Shown piece after piece: positions 15,672-25,651 of a stretch of DNA of 64,000 nt. The DNA comes from Verrucomicrobiota bacterium (GTDB lineage: Bacteria; Verrucomicrobiota; Verrucomicrobiia; Limisphaerales; UBA9464). The notes below the pieces were generated by a model, which worked only from the letters and a program-made list of their open reading frames with translations, was not told the origin of the DNA and did no database searches. A program made the position numbers and the translations under genes. Within the stretch, counting starts at the first letter, position 1; the number at the start of each line of letters is the position of its first letter. Location of the stretch: contig VHCG01000001.1 of the NCBI GenBank assembly GCA_016871805.1, positions 1 through 64,000 on the forward strand. Reading direction: 5' to 3'.

Positions 15672-16571
15672 TCAGTCGATCCGGACCGCACCGCCAGACG
15701 GATGAGTGGCACCGCCCGGGGGCGGTGCTGGAAGCAGATCGGCGTGCGTGATCCGTTCCCATCCGGGTTGCGACAGGAAACGTCGCAGCTCCGGACTCGT
15801 CAGCGCTTCGAGCTCGGCAGCATGGGAGTCCTCATTGGGGTTCATGCAGATCTCATAGGTCCCGGGCGGCAGCTCCTCGAGCATGCGGAGGAGGTAGCGC
15901 AGGTTCAGGGGACGATCGGTCAGGCATCCGAGGGAATGGTCCGTCATGACCATCCCCGCGGCGGTCAGGATGGGTCGGGAATGACGGTCGAAGCGCTTCA
16001 TGAGCCAGCCGCAGAACAGATGCGGGAGGCTTCGGAAGGGAAAGATCCGGAGGTTTGTCAGGAGCGGATCGTAGTGGGTCCGCACGATCGGGATCTGCCA
16101 CTCGACCTGGTAGCGGGCGAGTAGGGAGGCGACCACGGGATGGCTCTGGAATCCGCCGCGTCCCGCCACGAAGGCCATGGGCAATCCGGTCGACCGAAAC
16201 AGCCGGATCTGTGCGCTGATCTCGGACTGCAGGGGTGCCCGAAGGCGGGCATTGAGCAGGTAGCGGAGATGGGTGCCGAGAAGGCCCTTCGGGAACTCGA
16301 ACCGCTGGTCGACCAGTCCATGGATCTCGCTGGGCTTGAGGGCCGACATGCCATTCCAGAGGACCAGCTGCAGACCCACGGCGAGGCCGGGATTCTCCCG
16401 GGCGAGCGCCACGGCGTTGTCCCGGGCCCAGGCACGACCCGCGAGCGACGCCGCACCCAGGACCCCCTCCTGGAACGCCCGGATCACGGCCTGGTTGTCC
16501 CGGATCGACCGCCCGAAGTTGTCGGCGGTGAACAGGACACGCGTCCGGGGCTGGAACGCCTCAAACTCCAT
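15672..16571 (-). CDS. HpnK/ChbG (YdjC-like) homologue without catalytic residues
   Basis: 299 residues. The overall match is to hopanoid-associated HpnK deacetylase-like proteins: 'VLFTADNFGRSIRDNQAVIRAFQEGVLGAASL', 'GLAVGLQLVLWNG', 'IRLFRSTGLPM' and the C-terminal 'ELEALTSPELRRFL'. The positions that bind metal or do catalysis in YdjC-family enzymes are changed: ADD is ADN, GLHL is GLQL, the His-rich HxH segment is 'AGRGGFQSHP', and the C-terminal mvHP is 'CMNPNEDS'. The frame is intact and codon use looks normal, so this is a maintained non-catalytic relative rather than a decayed gene. The start overlaps the squalene/phytoene synthase gene by 11 bases. Confidence 0.82.
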   Translation of the reverse strand: MEFEAFQPRTRVLFTADNFGRSIRDNQAVIRAFQEGVLGAASLAGRAWARDNAVALARENPGLAVGLQLVLWNGMSALKPSEIHGLVDQRFEFPKGLLGTHLRYLLNARLRAPLQSEISAQIRLFRSTGLPMAFVAGRGGFQSHPVVASLLARYQVEWQIPIVRTHYDPLLTNLRIFPFRSLPHLFCGWLMKRFDRHSRPILTAAGMVMTDHSLGCLTDRPLNLRYLLRMLEELPPGTYEICMNPNEDSHAAELEALTSPELRRFLSQPGWERITHADLLPAPPPGGATHPSGGAVRID

Positions 16572-17433
16572 AGGCGGCGAATGGAAGACCGGTCTTGACC
16601 CGGGTCCATGCCAGCGCGATGCAGCCCAGCTTCTGGATCCGGTTCAGGCGAAGGGGTTGCGGTGACAGCACGTCGAAGCCCGAAGCCTCGAGACGCAGCA
16701 GGAGCTTCCAGTAGACGGCACCCATGATCTCCGCTGCGACCATGGACTGCCGCTCGCCTGCCGGCAACAGCTCACGGGCCCTCGAGAAGTAGGCCCTCGC
16801 CCGACCCGCGAACGCCGCGGCGGCCCGACGGAACCCCGGGGAATCGCGGTGCCCCAGCACGTCCTCGATCGTCACCCCGTGCGACTCCAGCTCGGCCCGA
16901 GGGAGATACACCCGGCCCCGCACGGCGTCGTTGCCAACATCCCTAAGAATGTTGGTGTACTGGAGCGCCTTCCCGAGGGCGTCGGCGTACTCCCGACATC
17001 GCGGGTCCCGATATCCGAAGATCTCGATGCTGAGCAGTCCGACCACCGAGGCGACCCGGTAGCAGTAGCGGTCGAGTTCCGGGTAGTCGGCATAGACCGC
17101 CGGCTCGAGATCCTGCTCCACCCCGAGAAGGAGCTCGTTGAACAGGTCGAACGGGAGCCGGTAACGGGCAATGAAGAGCTGGAGTTCCAGGTTCACCGCA
17201 AAGGCGGGGGCTTCTCCCCCGCAGGCGCGACGGATGTCCTCCCGCCAGCATTGAAGGGCGGACCGACGTTCCGGGACAGGCTTCGTGTCCTCGTCCGCCA
17301 CATCATCCACCTCCCGGCAGAAGGCATACAGGGCGCTCATCGCCGCGCGGCGATCCGGGGGCAGGACCACGAAGGCCAGCGCTAGGTTCGAGGCGCTGCG
17401 CTGGGCGATCTGGTCACTGACCTCGGTGCTCAC
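16561..17433 (-). CDS. hpnD: Squalene/phytoene synthase family protein (HpnD-like)
   Basis: 290 residues from a GTG at 17433 that overlaps the previous stop as GTGA. The two Asp-rich motifs of head-to-head prenyl synthases are present: 'AFCREVDDVADED' and 'TNILRDVGNDAVRGRVYLP'. Other family blocks include 'SNLALAFVVLPPDRRAAMSALYAFCR', 'YCYRVASVVGLLSIEIFGY' and 'ALGKALQYTNILRD'. It condenses two farnesyl diphosphates to presqualene diphosphate (HpnD), or two GGPP to phytoene; the HpnK-like neighbour favours the hopanoid/squalene side. No HpnC or HpnE gene is nearby. Cytoplasmic, membrane-associated. Confidence 0.88.
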   Translation of the reverse strand: MSTEVSDQIAQRSASNLALAFVVLPPDRRAAMSALYAFCREVDDVADEDTKPVPERRSALQCWREDIRRACGGEAPAFAVNLELQLFIARYRLPFDLFNELLLGVEQDLEPAVYADYPELDRYCYRVASVVGLLSIEIFGYRDPRCREYADALGKALQYTNILRDVGNDAVRGRVYLPRAELESHGVTIEDVLGHRDSPGFRRAAAAFAGRARAYFSRARELLPAGERQSMVAAEIMGAVYWKLLLRLEASGFDVLSPQPLRLNRIQKLGCIALAWTRVKTGLPFAAYGV

Positions 17434-17776
17434 AGCGGCGGCTCTTCGGCATTGGCCGATCCCTTGGGCGGAAGGCCGCCGGTCTCGGCACGGGTCGGGT
17501 TGCGGGACCGATGCTCGCGACGGCGACGACGTCGACGACGACGCCCGGACTCCTCCCCTCCGGACGCGCTTCCATCGTCCAGGATGATCCCACGCTTCTG
17601 GGACTTCGGACGGCGTCGGATGAAGACGGCCCAGACGAGGAGTCCGAGGATGATGGAGGAGACGACCAGGATGATCGGAAAGAAACCCTGCAGGGAGTGC
17701 TGAGCCCCGGGGGCAAGACTCTTTGGAAGGGGGGTCCCATCCGGGAGATTGGCGGCCAGGATCTGGACGGGGAACA

Positions 17777-17780
<4 letters not shown>
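17430..17780 (-). CDS. Small single-span membrane protein with Arg-rich tail
   Basis: 116 residues, family not recognised. A periplasmic N-terminus of about 30 residues is followed by one membrane helix ('FFPIILVVSSIILGLLVWAVFI'), a stop-transfer 'RRRPKSQKR', an acidic patch and a run of nine Arg ('SGRRRRRRRRR'). Its ATG overlaps the stop of the NtrC-type regulator gene (ATGA), and its stop overlaps the GTG of the synthase gene (GTGA), so it is embedded in a translationally coupled chain. The Arg run at the cytoplasmic side could bind lipid head groups or nucleic acid; this is inference only. Confidence 0.7.
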
Positions 17781-19227
<1,447 letters not shown>

Positions 19228-19231
<4 letters not shown>

Positions 19232-20652
19232 GTCCGGAGGCGCATAAGTGATCGGGCCGGCAGGGTAACGGTGAACCGGGTGCCCGTTCCAAGCTCCGAT
19301 TCCACGCCCACCGTCCCGCCATAGAGCTCCGTGTTGTTCTTCACGATGGCCAGACCCAGTCCCGTGCCCCGGTTCTTGGTGGTGAAGTAGGGCTCGAAGA
19401 TCTGCTTGAGACGTTCCGGAGGAATCCCCGGCCCCGTGTCGCGGACGGTCACGAGGACCGAGAAGTCGGGACCGGTCCGGGTCGAGAGGAACAGCTCACC
19501 CCGCCCCTCCATCGCCTCCCGGGCGTTCGTGAGGAGGTTGGCGAACACCTCCGCGAAATGACCGCGTTGACCCAGCAGTTGCGGCAGCCCGGGCGTGTAG
19601 TCCCGGTGGACCCGGATGCCGAACTTGGCACCCTCGGGCAGGACCTCCGACACGGCCCGGTCCAGCTCCTCGTTCAGATTCACCCGCTCCACCCGGCCCT
19701 CCGAGAGCCGCGCGTAGCCCATCAGCTCCGTGATGATCCGGTCCGACCGCCCCACCTCCTCCTGGATGATCGAGATCTGCTGGGTGATCTTCTTCCCCTC
19801 CTTCACCGTCCGCTGGAGCGTGAACGCCGCATTGTTGATGACCCCGAGCGGGTTCTTCAGCTGGTGCGCGATCTCCGCCGCCAGGCGTCCCGCCGCCTCC
19901 AGCTGCTGCTGCTTGATCTGGAACTCCCGGGCATCCAGCTCCCGCTGACGCTGTCGGTCCGCCAGGATCTGGATGCCCGCGCAGCAGACCGTCAGCAGCA
20001 GCAGCAGCAGCATGCGCAGGATCAACGACTCCGTGATCGGTGCGCCCCCCTCGTCGAAGAATCCACCCGACACCGTCCCGCGCCCGGTCGTGCGGATCAG
20101 CTCCAGTTCCGTCCCGGCCACCCAGTGGTCCAGGACCCCCGCCAGCAGATAGCCCAGGCTCACCATGAGGTTGATCGTGATCTGGACGTCCGCGCTCGGG
20201 ATGACCGCGGCATTGCGGACGACCAGCCCCAGAAACGCCCAGTACAGGATGCTGTCATACCCCCCCGTGACGAGGGTGAGCAGGGACAGCATGGCCCCGT
20301 CGAGGATCGCCATCGCCGAGGTCACCGGGATCAGCAGGCGGGTCGACACCTCCTCCATCTCCCAGTGGATGAGTCCCGCCCCGACGCTCAGGGCGAAGTA
20401 CAGGAGGAAGAAGGTGCGGACATAGCCCAGCACCTCCTGCTGGATCCCGGGCATGTCCCCCAGCCAGCCGGAGAAGAAGAGGAGGAAGGTGAGGAACACC
20501 AGAATGATCCCCTTGACCGGGATCCCGACACCCCGCTCCACGAAGCGGATCCGGACGTGGACCATCTCCTGCGGCGGGGGAGGCACCGCAGCCAGGGCAC
20601 GGAGCCGCGACCACGCCTCGCGCAGATCAGGAAGGGTCCGCGTCATCGACAA
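19228..20652 (-). CDS. Sensor histidine kinase with six membrane spans
   Basis: 474 residues. Six hydrophobic helices lie between residues about 40 and 245 (for example 'VKGIILVFLTFLLFFSGWL', 'VRTFFLLYFALSVGAGLIHW', 'RMLLLLLLTVCCAGIQIL'), with little outside the membrane. A short coiled linker leads to the HisKA domain, with the phospho-acceptor in 'AAEIAHQLKNPLGVINN', and then the ATPase domain: 'LLTNAREAMEG', 'VRDTGPGIPPERLKQIF', 'FTTKNRGTGLGLAIVKN'. The lack of a large extracytoplasmic domain points to a signal sensed in or at the membrane. MTRTL, two codons in, is an alternative start. Coupled to the NtrC-type regulator. Confidence 0.94.
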
Positions 20653-20737
20653 GTCCTCTGTGGCGCGTCGGACAGCCGGTCCCCCGGACGGCCGTGAAGC
20701 CCGGTGACGGGGATCCGCACGACGCGTCCGGAGGGCT

Positions 20738-21295
20738 TCATCCCGGTTCCGGGGTCAGTTCCAACGCACGGGCCACGATGCCCTCCACCGGCCAGAGCCG
20801 ACCCACACCCTCGTAGCCACACGAAAGCATCCCCTCCTCGGGCCCGATGAAGTCGACACCACGGGAGCGCAGGGTGGCGACATGTCCCTGGGTCGCGGGA
20901 TGCTGCCACATCCGACCGTTCATCGCCGGAGCGATCAGGATCCGGGCCTTCGGGTTCAGCGCCAGTGCGATGCACCCCAGGGCGTCGTCCGCCAGCCCCA
21001 GAGCCATCTTGGCGATCGTCTGCGCCGAGGCCGGAGCCACCAGCAGCAATGCCGCCTCGTCCGCCAGACGGATGTGCACCGGACGCCACCCCTCCTCCTC
21101 GTCGTAGAGGTCGGTGACCACCGGGTTCCGCGACAGCGTCTTGAACGGCAGCGGCAGCACAAACCGCTGGGCATCCCGCGTCAGCACCACGTTCACCGAC
21201 CGCCCCGCCTTCGTCAGCTGGCTCGCCAGGTCGATGGCCTTGTGGGCGGCGATCGATCCGGTGACACCCAGGACGACGAGTGGTGAGGAGGCCAT
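20738..21295 (-). CDS. coaC: Phosphopantothenoylcysteine decarboxylase domain protein (CoaC)
   Basis: 185 residues, only the flavoprotein half of the usual CoaBC fusion. The FMN-binding start 'VLGVTGSIAAHKAIDLASQL', the active-site His in 'VHIRLADEA', 'LVAPASAQTIAKMALGLADD', the 'APAMNGRMWQHPATQ' motif and the 'LSCGYEGVGRLWP' segment with the reactive Cys all fit. It decarboxylates 4'-phosphopantothenoylcysteine in coenzyme A synthesis. A separate CoaB must be encoded elsewhere. It follows gmk by 19 bases on the same strand, a frequent bacterial neighbourhood. Confidence 0.92.
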   Translation of the reverse strand: MASSPLVVLGVTGSIAAHKAIDLASQLTKAGRSVNVVLTRDAQRFVLPLPFKTLSRNPVVTDLYDEEEGWRPVHIRLADEAALLLVAPASAQTIAKMALGLADDALGCIALALNPKARILIAPAMNGRMWQHPATQGHVATLRSRGVDFIGPEEGMLSCGYEGVGRLWPVEGIVARALELTPEPG

Positions 21296-21314
21296 GATTC
21301 CGAAACCCTAGTCC

Positions 21315-21935
21315 TCAGTCGGAAAGTTGGAAGTCCTGACGGTCCCGACGCAGCGCCTCGGCATCGTGGATCGCCCGCAGCCGGGCCAGATCCGACTCCC
21401 GGGTGTCGCTCAGCAGCAGGTAGTCGAACTCCGTCCACCGCGCCGCCTCGGAACGGGCGGACTCCAGTCGACACCGGAGCGATTCCTCGGAATCCGAACC
21501 CCGACCCCGAAGCCGCTGCTCAAGCTGGGACATCGTGGGCGGGGTCAGGAACACCGTCACCAGCGCCCGGACCAGGATCGGATCCGACTGCGCCGCCCTG
21601 CGGACCAGGTCGGCACCCTGGACATCGATGATCAGGAGCACATCCCTGCCCTCGCCCAGCAGCTCCAGGACGCTCGACCTCAACGTCCCATAGCTCCGCC
21701 CATAGACGGTTGCGTGCTCGAGGAACTCCCCACGCCCGACCCTGGCGGCGAAGTCGTCGGCCGAGAGGAAATGGTAGTCGACCCCCTGGACCTCCGCGCC
21801 GCGCGGCGCCCGGGTGGTGCAGGTGGTGACCCGACGGAGATTCGGGGCGTGTCCCAGCAGGGCCTCGCCAACCGTGGTCTTCCCGGCGCCCGAAGGGGCG
21901 GACACCAGCAGGATGAATGGGGTTCTGCGGATCAT
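21315..21935 (-). CDS. gmk: Guanylate kinase
   Basis: 206 residues. The P-loop is 'VSAPSGAGKTTVGEALL'. GMP-binding blocks are 'RRVTTCTTRAPRGAEVQGVDYHFLS' and 'FLEHATVYGRSYGT', followed by 'VLLIIDVQGADLVRR', 'VFLTPPTMSQLEQRLRGRGSDSEESLRCRLESA' and 'FDYLLLSD'. It phosphorylates GMP to GDP. The start overlaps the yicC stop by 4 bases. The yicC-gmk-coaC order is widespread in bacteria, although the usual rpoZ between gmk and coaC is not here. Confidence 0.97.
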   Translation of the reverse strand: MIRRTPFILLVSAPSGAGKTTVGEALLGHAPNLRRVTTCTTRAPRGAEVQGVDYHFLSADDFAARVGRGEFLEHATVYGRSYGTLRSSVLELLGEGRDVLLIIDVQGADLVRRAAQSDPILVRALVTVFLTPPTMSQLEQRLRGRGSDSEESLRCRLESARSEAARWTEFDYLLLSDTRESDLARLRAIHDAEALRRDRQDFQLSD

Positions 21936-22807
21936 TCGACGTTCTGGACCTGTTCCCTAAACCGTTCGAGTTCGGTCTTCAAGCCCACCACCTCGACCGC
22001 GATCTGCGCGTCATTCGACTTGGAACCGATGGTGTTGACCTCGCGGTGGATCTCCTGGGCGAGGAAGTCGAGCTTCCGGCCCACGGGATCCCGGCTGCGT
22101 CGACAGTCCTCGAACTGGACGAAATGGCTCTCGAGGCGCGCCAACTCCTCGCTGATGTCGGACCGATCGGCAAACAGCACGAGCTCCTTGAGCAGCCGCT
22201 CGTCGTCGGCCTGCACCCCCTCGAGCCCCGCCGCGTGGATCCGCTGGAGCAGACCCTCGCGATATCGCTTCTGGACCTCCGGAGCGCGGTCACGGACGCG
22301 TGCGCTGGCGGAGCGGAGGGCCCCGATGCGTTCGACCAGATCGCGTTCGAGCGCACCGCCCTCGCGGTCCCGCGTGGCGTTGAACTCCTGGAGCGCGGAC
22401 CGCACCGCGGCCTCGATGGCGGGCCAGAAGGCCTCGGCGTCGGCCACCGTGGATCCCGGACGCAGGACTCCGGGACACCGCAGGAGGGCGTCGAGGGTCA
22501 CCGCCCCCTCGAGTTGGAGGTCCTTGGCGAGGGATCCGAGCTCCCGGGCATAGGCCTCGGCGAGCGGACGGTTCAGCTGCAGGGCGAGGGCGTTGGCCGG
22601 GAGATCGAGATCGACCCGGACCTCGACCCGACCGCGGGACACCTCCCTCAGGACCTCCTCGCGGACCCGGGATTCCAGGGGCTCAAGCTCTGCCGCGAGG
22701 CGGGTCTGCACCTCCGCCTGCTTGCGGTTGACGGAGCGGATCTCGACCCCCACGCGGACCCCATCCGCCACATGGACACCACGGCCGAAGCCGGTCATCG
22801 AACGCAT
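21932..22807 (-). CDS. yicC: YicC family endoribonuclease-type protein
   Basis: 291 residues from the ATG at 22807, chosen because the family begins 'MRSMTGFGRG'; the ORF track extends ten codons further. The YicC N-terminal domain ('VGVEIRSVNRKQAEVQTRL') and the C-terminal DUF1732 domain ('SHFVQFEDCRRSRDPVGRKLDFLAQEIHREVNTIGSKSND') are both complete. E. coli YicC is reported to act on RNA; by family this one is a stress-related RNA-processing protein. First gene before gmk and coaC on the minus strand. Confidence 0.94.
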   Translation of the reverse strand: MRSMTGFGRGVHVADGVRVGVEIRSVNRKQAEVQTRLAAELEPLESRVREEVLREVSRGRVEVRVDLDLPANALALQLNRPLAEAYARELGSLAKDLQLEGAVTLDALLRCPGVLRPGSTVADAEAFWPAIEAAVRSALQEFNATRDREGGALERDLVERIGALRSASARVRDRAPEVQKRYREGLLQRIHAAGLEGVQADDERLLKELVLFADRSDISEELARLESHFVQFEDCRRSRDPVGRKLDFLAQEIHREVNTIGSKSNDAQIAVEVVGLKTELERFREQVQNVE

Positions 22808-22880
22808 GCGCAGAGGCTGACCGTCAGCTCCGACCAACGCGAGCGCGAACCCAGTGGGGGCGGGGCACGCGGAGGAAGCG

Positions 22881-23268
22881 GGGACTCACACGGTGACGCA
22901 GAGGCACGGAGGAAAGGCGGGGGAGATCAAGACGGAGGCGATGCCGGTAGGGCTGTGCTCCGCCACGGTCCCATCTTGATCCGATGCGCGTCGTGCACCC
23001 GTGAAGGCGGACGGGTTCGTCTGCGGCGTCAGAGGATCCCGGCTGGAACCACAGGTCGACCAACCCCTCGTGGTCTAGATGGGGACGCCACGGAGGGCGT
23101 CCCCACCGGGGTGGTCGCTCCTGCGCCCAGTGATGCAGGGCACTGCATCACCCACCCATCGATGCCTTCGGCTTACGAACCGGTGCCACACCAACCCCGT
23201 GATTCCGTCCGCTTTTTCACCTCCCTCTCCCGGTTCTCCCTCCGCGTCTCCGCGTCGCCGTGTGAGTC
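22881..23268. repeat. Full-length MITE-like element with terminal inverted repeats (copy A)
   Basis: About 388 bp between divergent genes. The left end reads 'GGGACTCACACGGTGACGC', and the right end is its inverse ('CGCGTCGCCGTGTGAGTC'); the repeats extend imperfectly for about 30 bases. The interior shares long near-identical blocks with copy B at 31.5 kb, for example 'GATGCCGGTAGGGCTGTG' and 'CGATGCGCGTCGTGCACCC'. It holds a GGGGACGCC/GGCGTCCCC hairpin (23081-23104) and the double-hairpin core, whose stem GTGATGCAG/CTGCATCAC lies at 23130-23151. No ORF of substance and no target-site duplication was recognised. It fills most of the 499-base gap before the DapA-like gene. Confidence 0.85.
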
Positions 23269-23306
23269 TTCTTCCCCCTCCCTGCGTGCACCGATACGCT
23301 CCCGGG

Positions 23307-24257
23307 ATGATTCCCAGCGTGCCCGACCCCCTGTCCCTGATCCGACCGCGTCGACGCATCGAGGGTTTCTCGGCCATCCTCCTGCCGTTCCTCTCGGAGG
23401 GTTCCGTCGACTGGGACGGATTCCGCGGACACGTGCGTCGGACCGTCGAGGCCGGACTCGGACCCGCGGTCAACATGGACACCGGGTTCGGCAACCTGAT
23501 CAACGAAGCCACCAAACGCCACGCCCTGGAGATCACACGCCAGGAATGCGCCGGTCGATCCTACGTCGCTGGCGCCTTCGTGGGCGATGCGCCCGGGGCC
23601 GCGTTTGCCCGCGATGCCTACGCCCGCCAGATGGAGATGATCCAGGAGTTCTCCGGCATTCCGGTGATCTTCCAGAGCCATGGCCTGACCGGCCAGCCCG
23701 ACGACACCATCGTTGCCGCCTACGCCTCGCTTGGGGCGCTCTGCGACCGGTTCGTGGGGTTCGAGCTCGGCACCATGTTCGCCCCGTTCGGCAAGATCTA
23801 CTCCCTCGACGTCTTCCGCGGGTTGATGGGGGTGAGGTCGTGTATCGGGGCCAAACACTCGTCGCTCCGTCGGGATCTCGAATGGCAACGGCTCGTCCTG
23901 CGCGATGCCATCCGGCCCGACTTCCGCGTGTACACCGGGAACGACCTCGCGATCGACATGGTCATGTACGGCAGCGACTACCTTCTGGGGCTGTCGACCT
24001 TCGCCCCCGACGTCTTTGCCCGACGCGACGCCGCCTGGGCGGCGGGCGACCCGGCGTTCCACGAACTCAACGACCTGCTGCAGTACCTGGGGTTCCTGGC
24101 GTTCCGTCCGCCCGTGCCCGCCTACAAGCACAGCGCCGCACAGTTCCTGAAGCTCCGCGGCTGGATCGGGTGCGACGACACCCATCCCCGCTCGCCGCGG
24201 CGACCGGAGTCGGATCGGGAGATCCTCGCCGACATCGTGGCCCGGCTCCCGCGGTAA
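23307..24257 (+). CDS. Dihydrodipicolinate synthase/N-acetylneuraminate lyase family protein
   Basis: 316 residues from the ATG at 23307; the ORF-track start inside the repeat element is rejected. It has the TIM-barrel class I aldolase pattern of the DapA family: '[43 protein letters not shown]', '[16 protein letters not shown]', and a Schiff-base Lys candidate in '[13 protein letters not shown]'. The GTTGE-type loop of true DapA is absent ('[11 protein letters not shown]'), so it is more likely a catabolic aldolase or dehydratase for a sugar-acid-like substrate than a lysine-biosynthesis enzyme. First gene of a five-gene plus-strand set with an MFS transporter and three oxidoreductases. Confidence 0.85.
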   Translation: MIPSVPDPLSLIRPRRRIEGFSAILLPFLSEGSVDWDGFRGHVRRTVEAGLGPAVNMDTGFGNLINEATKRHALEITRQECAGRSYVAGAFVGDAPGAAFARDAYARQMEMIQEFSGIPVIFQSHGLTGQPDDTIVAAYASLGALCDRFVGFELGTMFAPFGKIYSLDVFRGLMGVRSCIGAKHSSLRRDLEWQRLVLRDAIRPDFRVYTGNDLAIDMVMYGSDYLLGLSTFAPDVFARRDAAWAAGDPAFHELNDLLQYLGFLAFRPPVPAYKHSAAQFLKLRGWIGCDDTHPRSPRRPESDREILADIVARLPR

Positions 24258-24364
24258 GACTCTGAGACCTCCCTGAACCCCTTCGTCCCCATGCCCACCG
24301 GAACCCTGAACCCCACAGCACGGCGGGCGGATCCGGTCCGTGGAACCCGGGAGGCCTGGGTGTC

Positions 24365-25651
24365 ATGACGGGGGGACGTCGCCTGGGGGTGCTGGTCACG
24401 GCGGCGTTGGCGCTGGTGTTCGATGGTGTCGAGCTGGGGCTCATGCCGGTCGCCTCGCTCTCGGTCTCGAAAAGCCTGCTCGGGGCGAGCTACACGCCGA
24501 CCCTGGGTGGCGACTGGTTCGCGCGGTTCACCGCAGCGCTCATGCTCGGGGCGGCCGTCGGCGGGATCGTCCTGGGAAACCTCGGGGATCGCATCGGCCG
24601 GACGCGGGCCCTCGGCGTGAGCGTGCTCGCCTACTCGGTGTTCGCCGGCCTCGGGGCGTGGGTCCGGAGCCAGGAAGAGATGCTGGCGCTGCGGTTCCTC
24701 GTCGGACTCGGCGTCGGTGGGGTCTGGCCCAACGCGGTCGCCCTGGCGGCCGAATGCTGGCCCGACAAATCGCGTCCCCTCGTCGCCGGACTCATGGGGG
24801 CCGCCCTCAACGCCGGCATCCTCGGTCTCTCTCAGGTCGCCCGACTCTGGCCCGTCACCCCGGACTCCTGGCGCTGGCTCTTCCACCTCGCCGCCGTGCC
24901 TGCAGCCCTCGGACTTCTCGCCCTCCGGATCGTCCCGGAATCGCCCCTCTGGCTCGCCCAACACGCGAAGGGATCCACCGCGAACCCCGACTCCACCCCG
25001 GCCCCGACGGCAAATCCGGTCCGCGAGCTCCTGCGTCCGCCCCTGCTCCACACCACCCTCGTCGGAATCCTGCTGGGATCCATTCCCATGATCGGCGCGT
25101 GGGCGGCGAGCAAGTGGATGATCCCCTGGGCCGACGCCGTCGCAGGCGCCACCACGCCCGGCTACAAGGCCTCGACCCAGGGGGCCTGGGCGTTCGGTGC
25201 CGTCCTCGGAAGCTTCGTCGGCGCCCAGGTCGCCGTGCTGCTGGGACGTCGACGCGCCTACGCCGCGATCAGCCTCGGGGCGGCGGCGCTGACGGTGGGA
25301 CTCTTCCGCGGCACCGTGCCGCTCCGACCGGAGTTCCTGCCGTTGGTCTTCGCCCAGGGCTTCGTCGGCACCCTCTTCTTCGGCTGGCTTCCGCTCTATC
25401 TCCCCGAGCTGTTCCCCACCCGCGTCCGGGCCGCCGGCACCGGCATCGCCTACAACGTCGGCCGCTTCGCCACCGCCGGCGGGGTCCTGCTCGCCGGATC
25501 CCTCTTCACCCTCCTCGGCGGCTCCTATCCGCAGGTGGGATCCCTTTGTGGACTCGTCTACCTGCTCGGTGTCGTCGCCATCCTCTGGGCTCCCGACACG
25601 ACGGATCGCACCCTGGCCCCAACCCCGGACCCGAAACCCTCCCGACCATGA
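24365..25651 (+). CDS. MFS transporter
   Basis: 428 residues with about 12 membrane helices. The inter-helix signature 'GNLGDRIGRTRALGVSV' after TM2-3 and 'RFLVGLGVGGVWPNAVALAAECWP' are typical of the metabolite:H+ symporter / sugar-acid porter branch. The central loop ('STANPDSTPAPTANP') and the second-half repeat ('PELFPTRVRAAGTGIAYNVGRF') match the same group. It probably imports the substrate of the surrounding catabolic genes. Its TGA overlaps the ATG of the next gene (ATGA), indicating coupled translation. Confidence 0.92.
   Translation: MTGGRRLGVLVTAALALVFDGVELGLMPVASLSVSKSLLGASYTPTLGGDWFARFTAALMLGAAVGGIVLGNLGDRIGRTRALGVSVLAYSVFAGLGAWVRSQEEMLALRFLVGLGVGGVWPNAVALAAECWPDKSRPLVAGLMGAALNAGILGLSQVARLWPVTPDSWRWLFHLAAVPAALGLLALRIVPESPLWLAQHAKGSTANPDSTPAPTANPVRELLRPPLLHTTLVGILLGSIPMIGAWAASKWMIPWADAVAGATTPGYKASTQGAWAFGAVLGSFVGAQVAVLLGRRRAYAAISLGAAALTVGLFRGTVPLRPEFLPLVFAQGFVGTLFFGWLPLYLPELFPTRVRAAGTGIAYNVGRFATAGGVLLAGSLFTLLGGSYPQVGSLCGLVYLLGVVAILWAPDTTDRTLAPTPDPKPSRP

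Noticed and set aside
24340-25647. 5' extension of the large dehydrogenase ORF through the MFS gene
   Set aside because: This part of the frame is noise; the MFS protein is encoded here in another frame, and a signal peptide starts at 25648.
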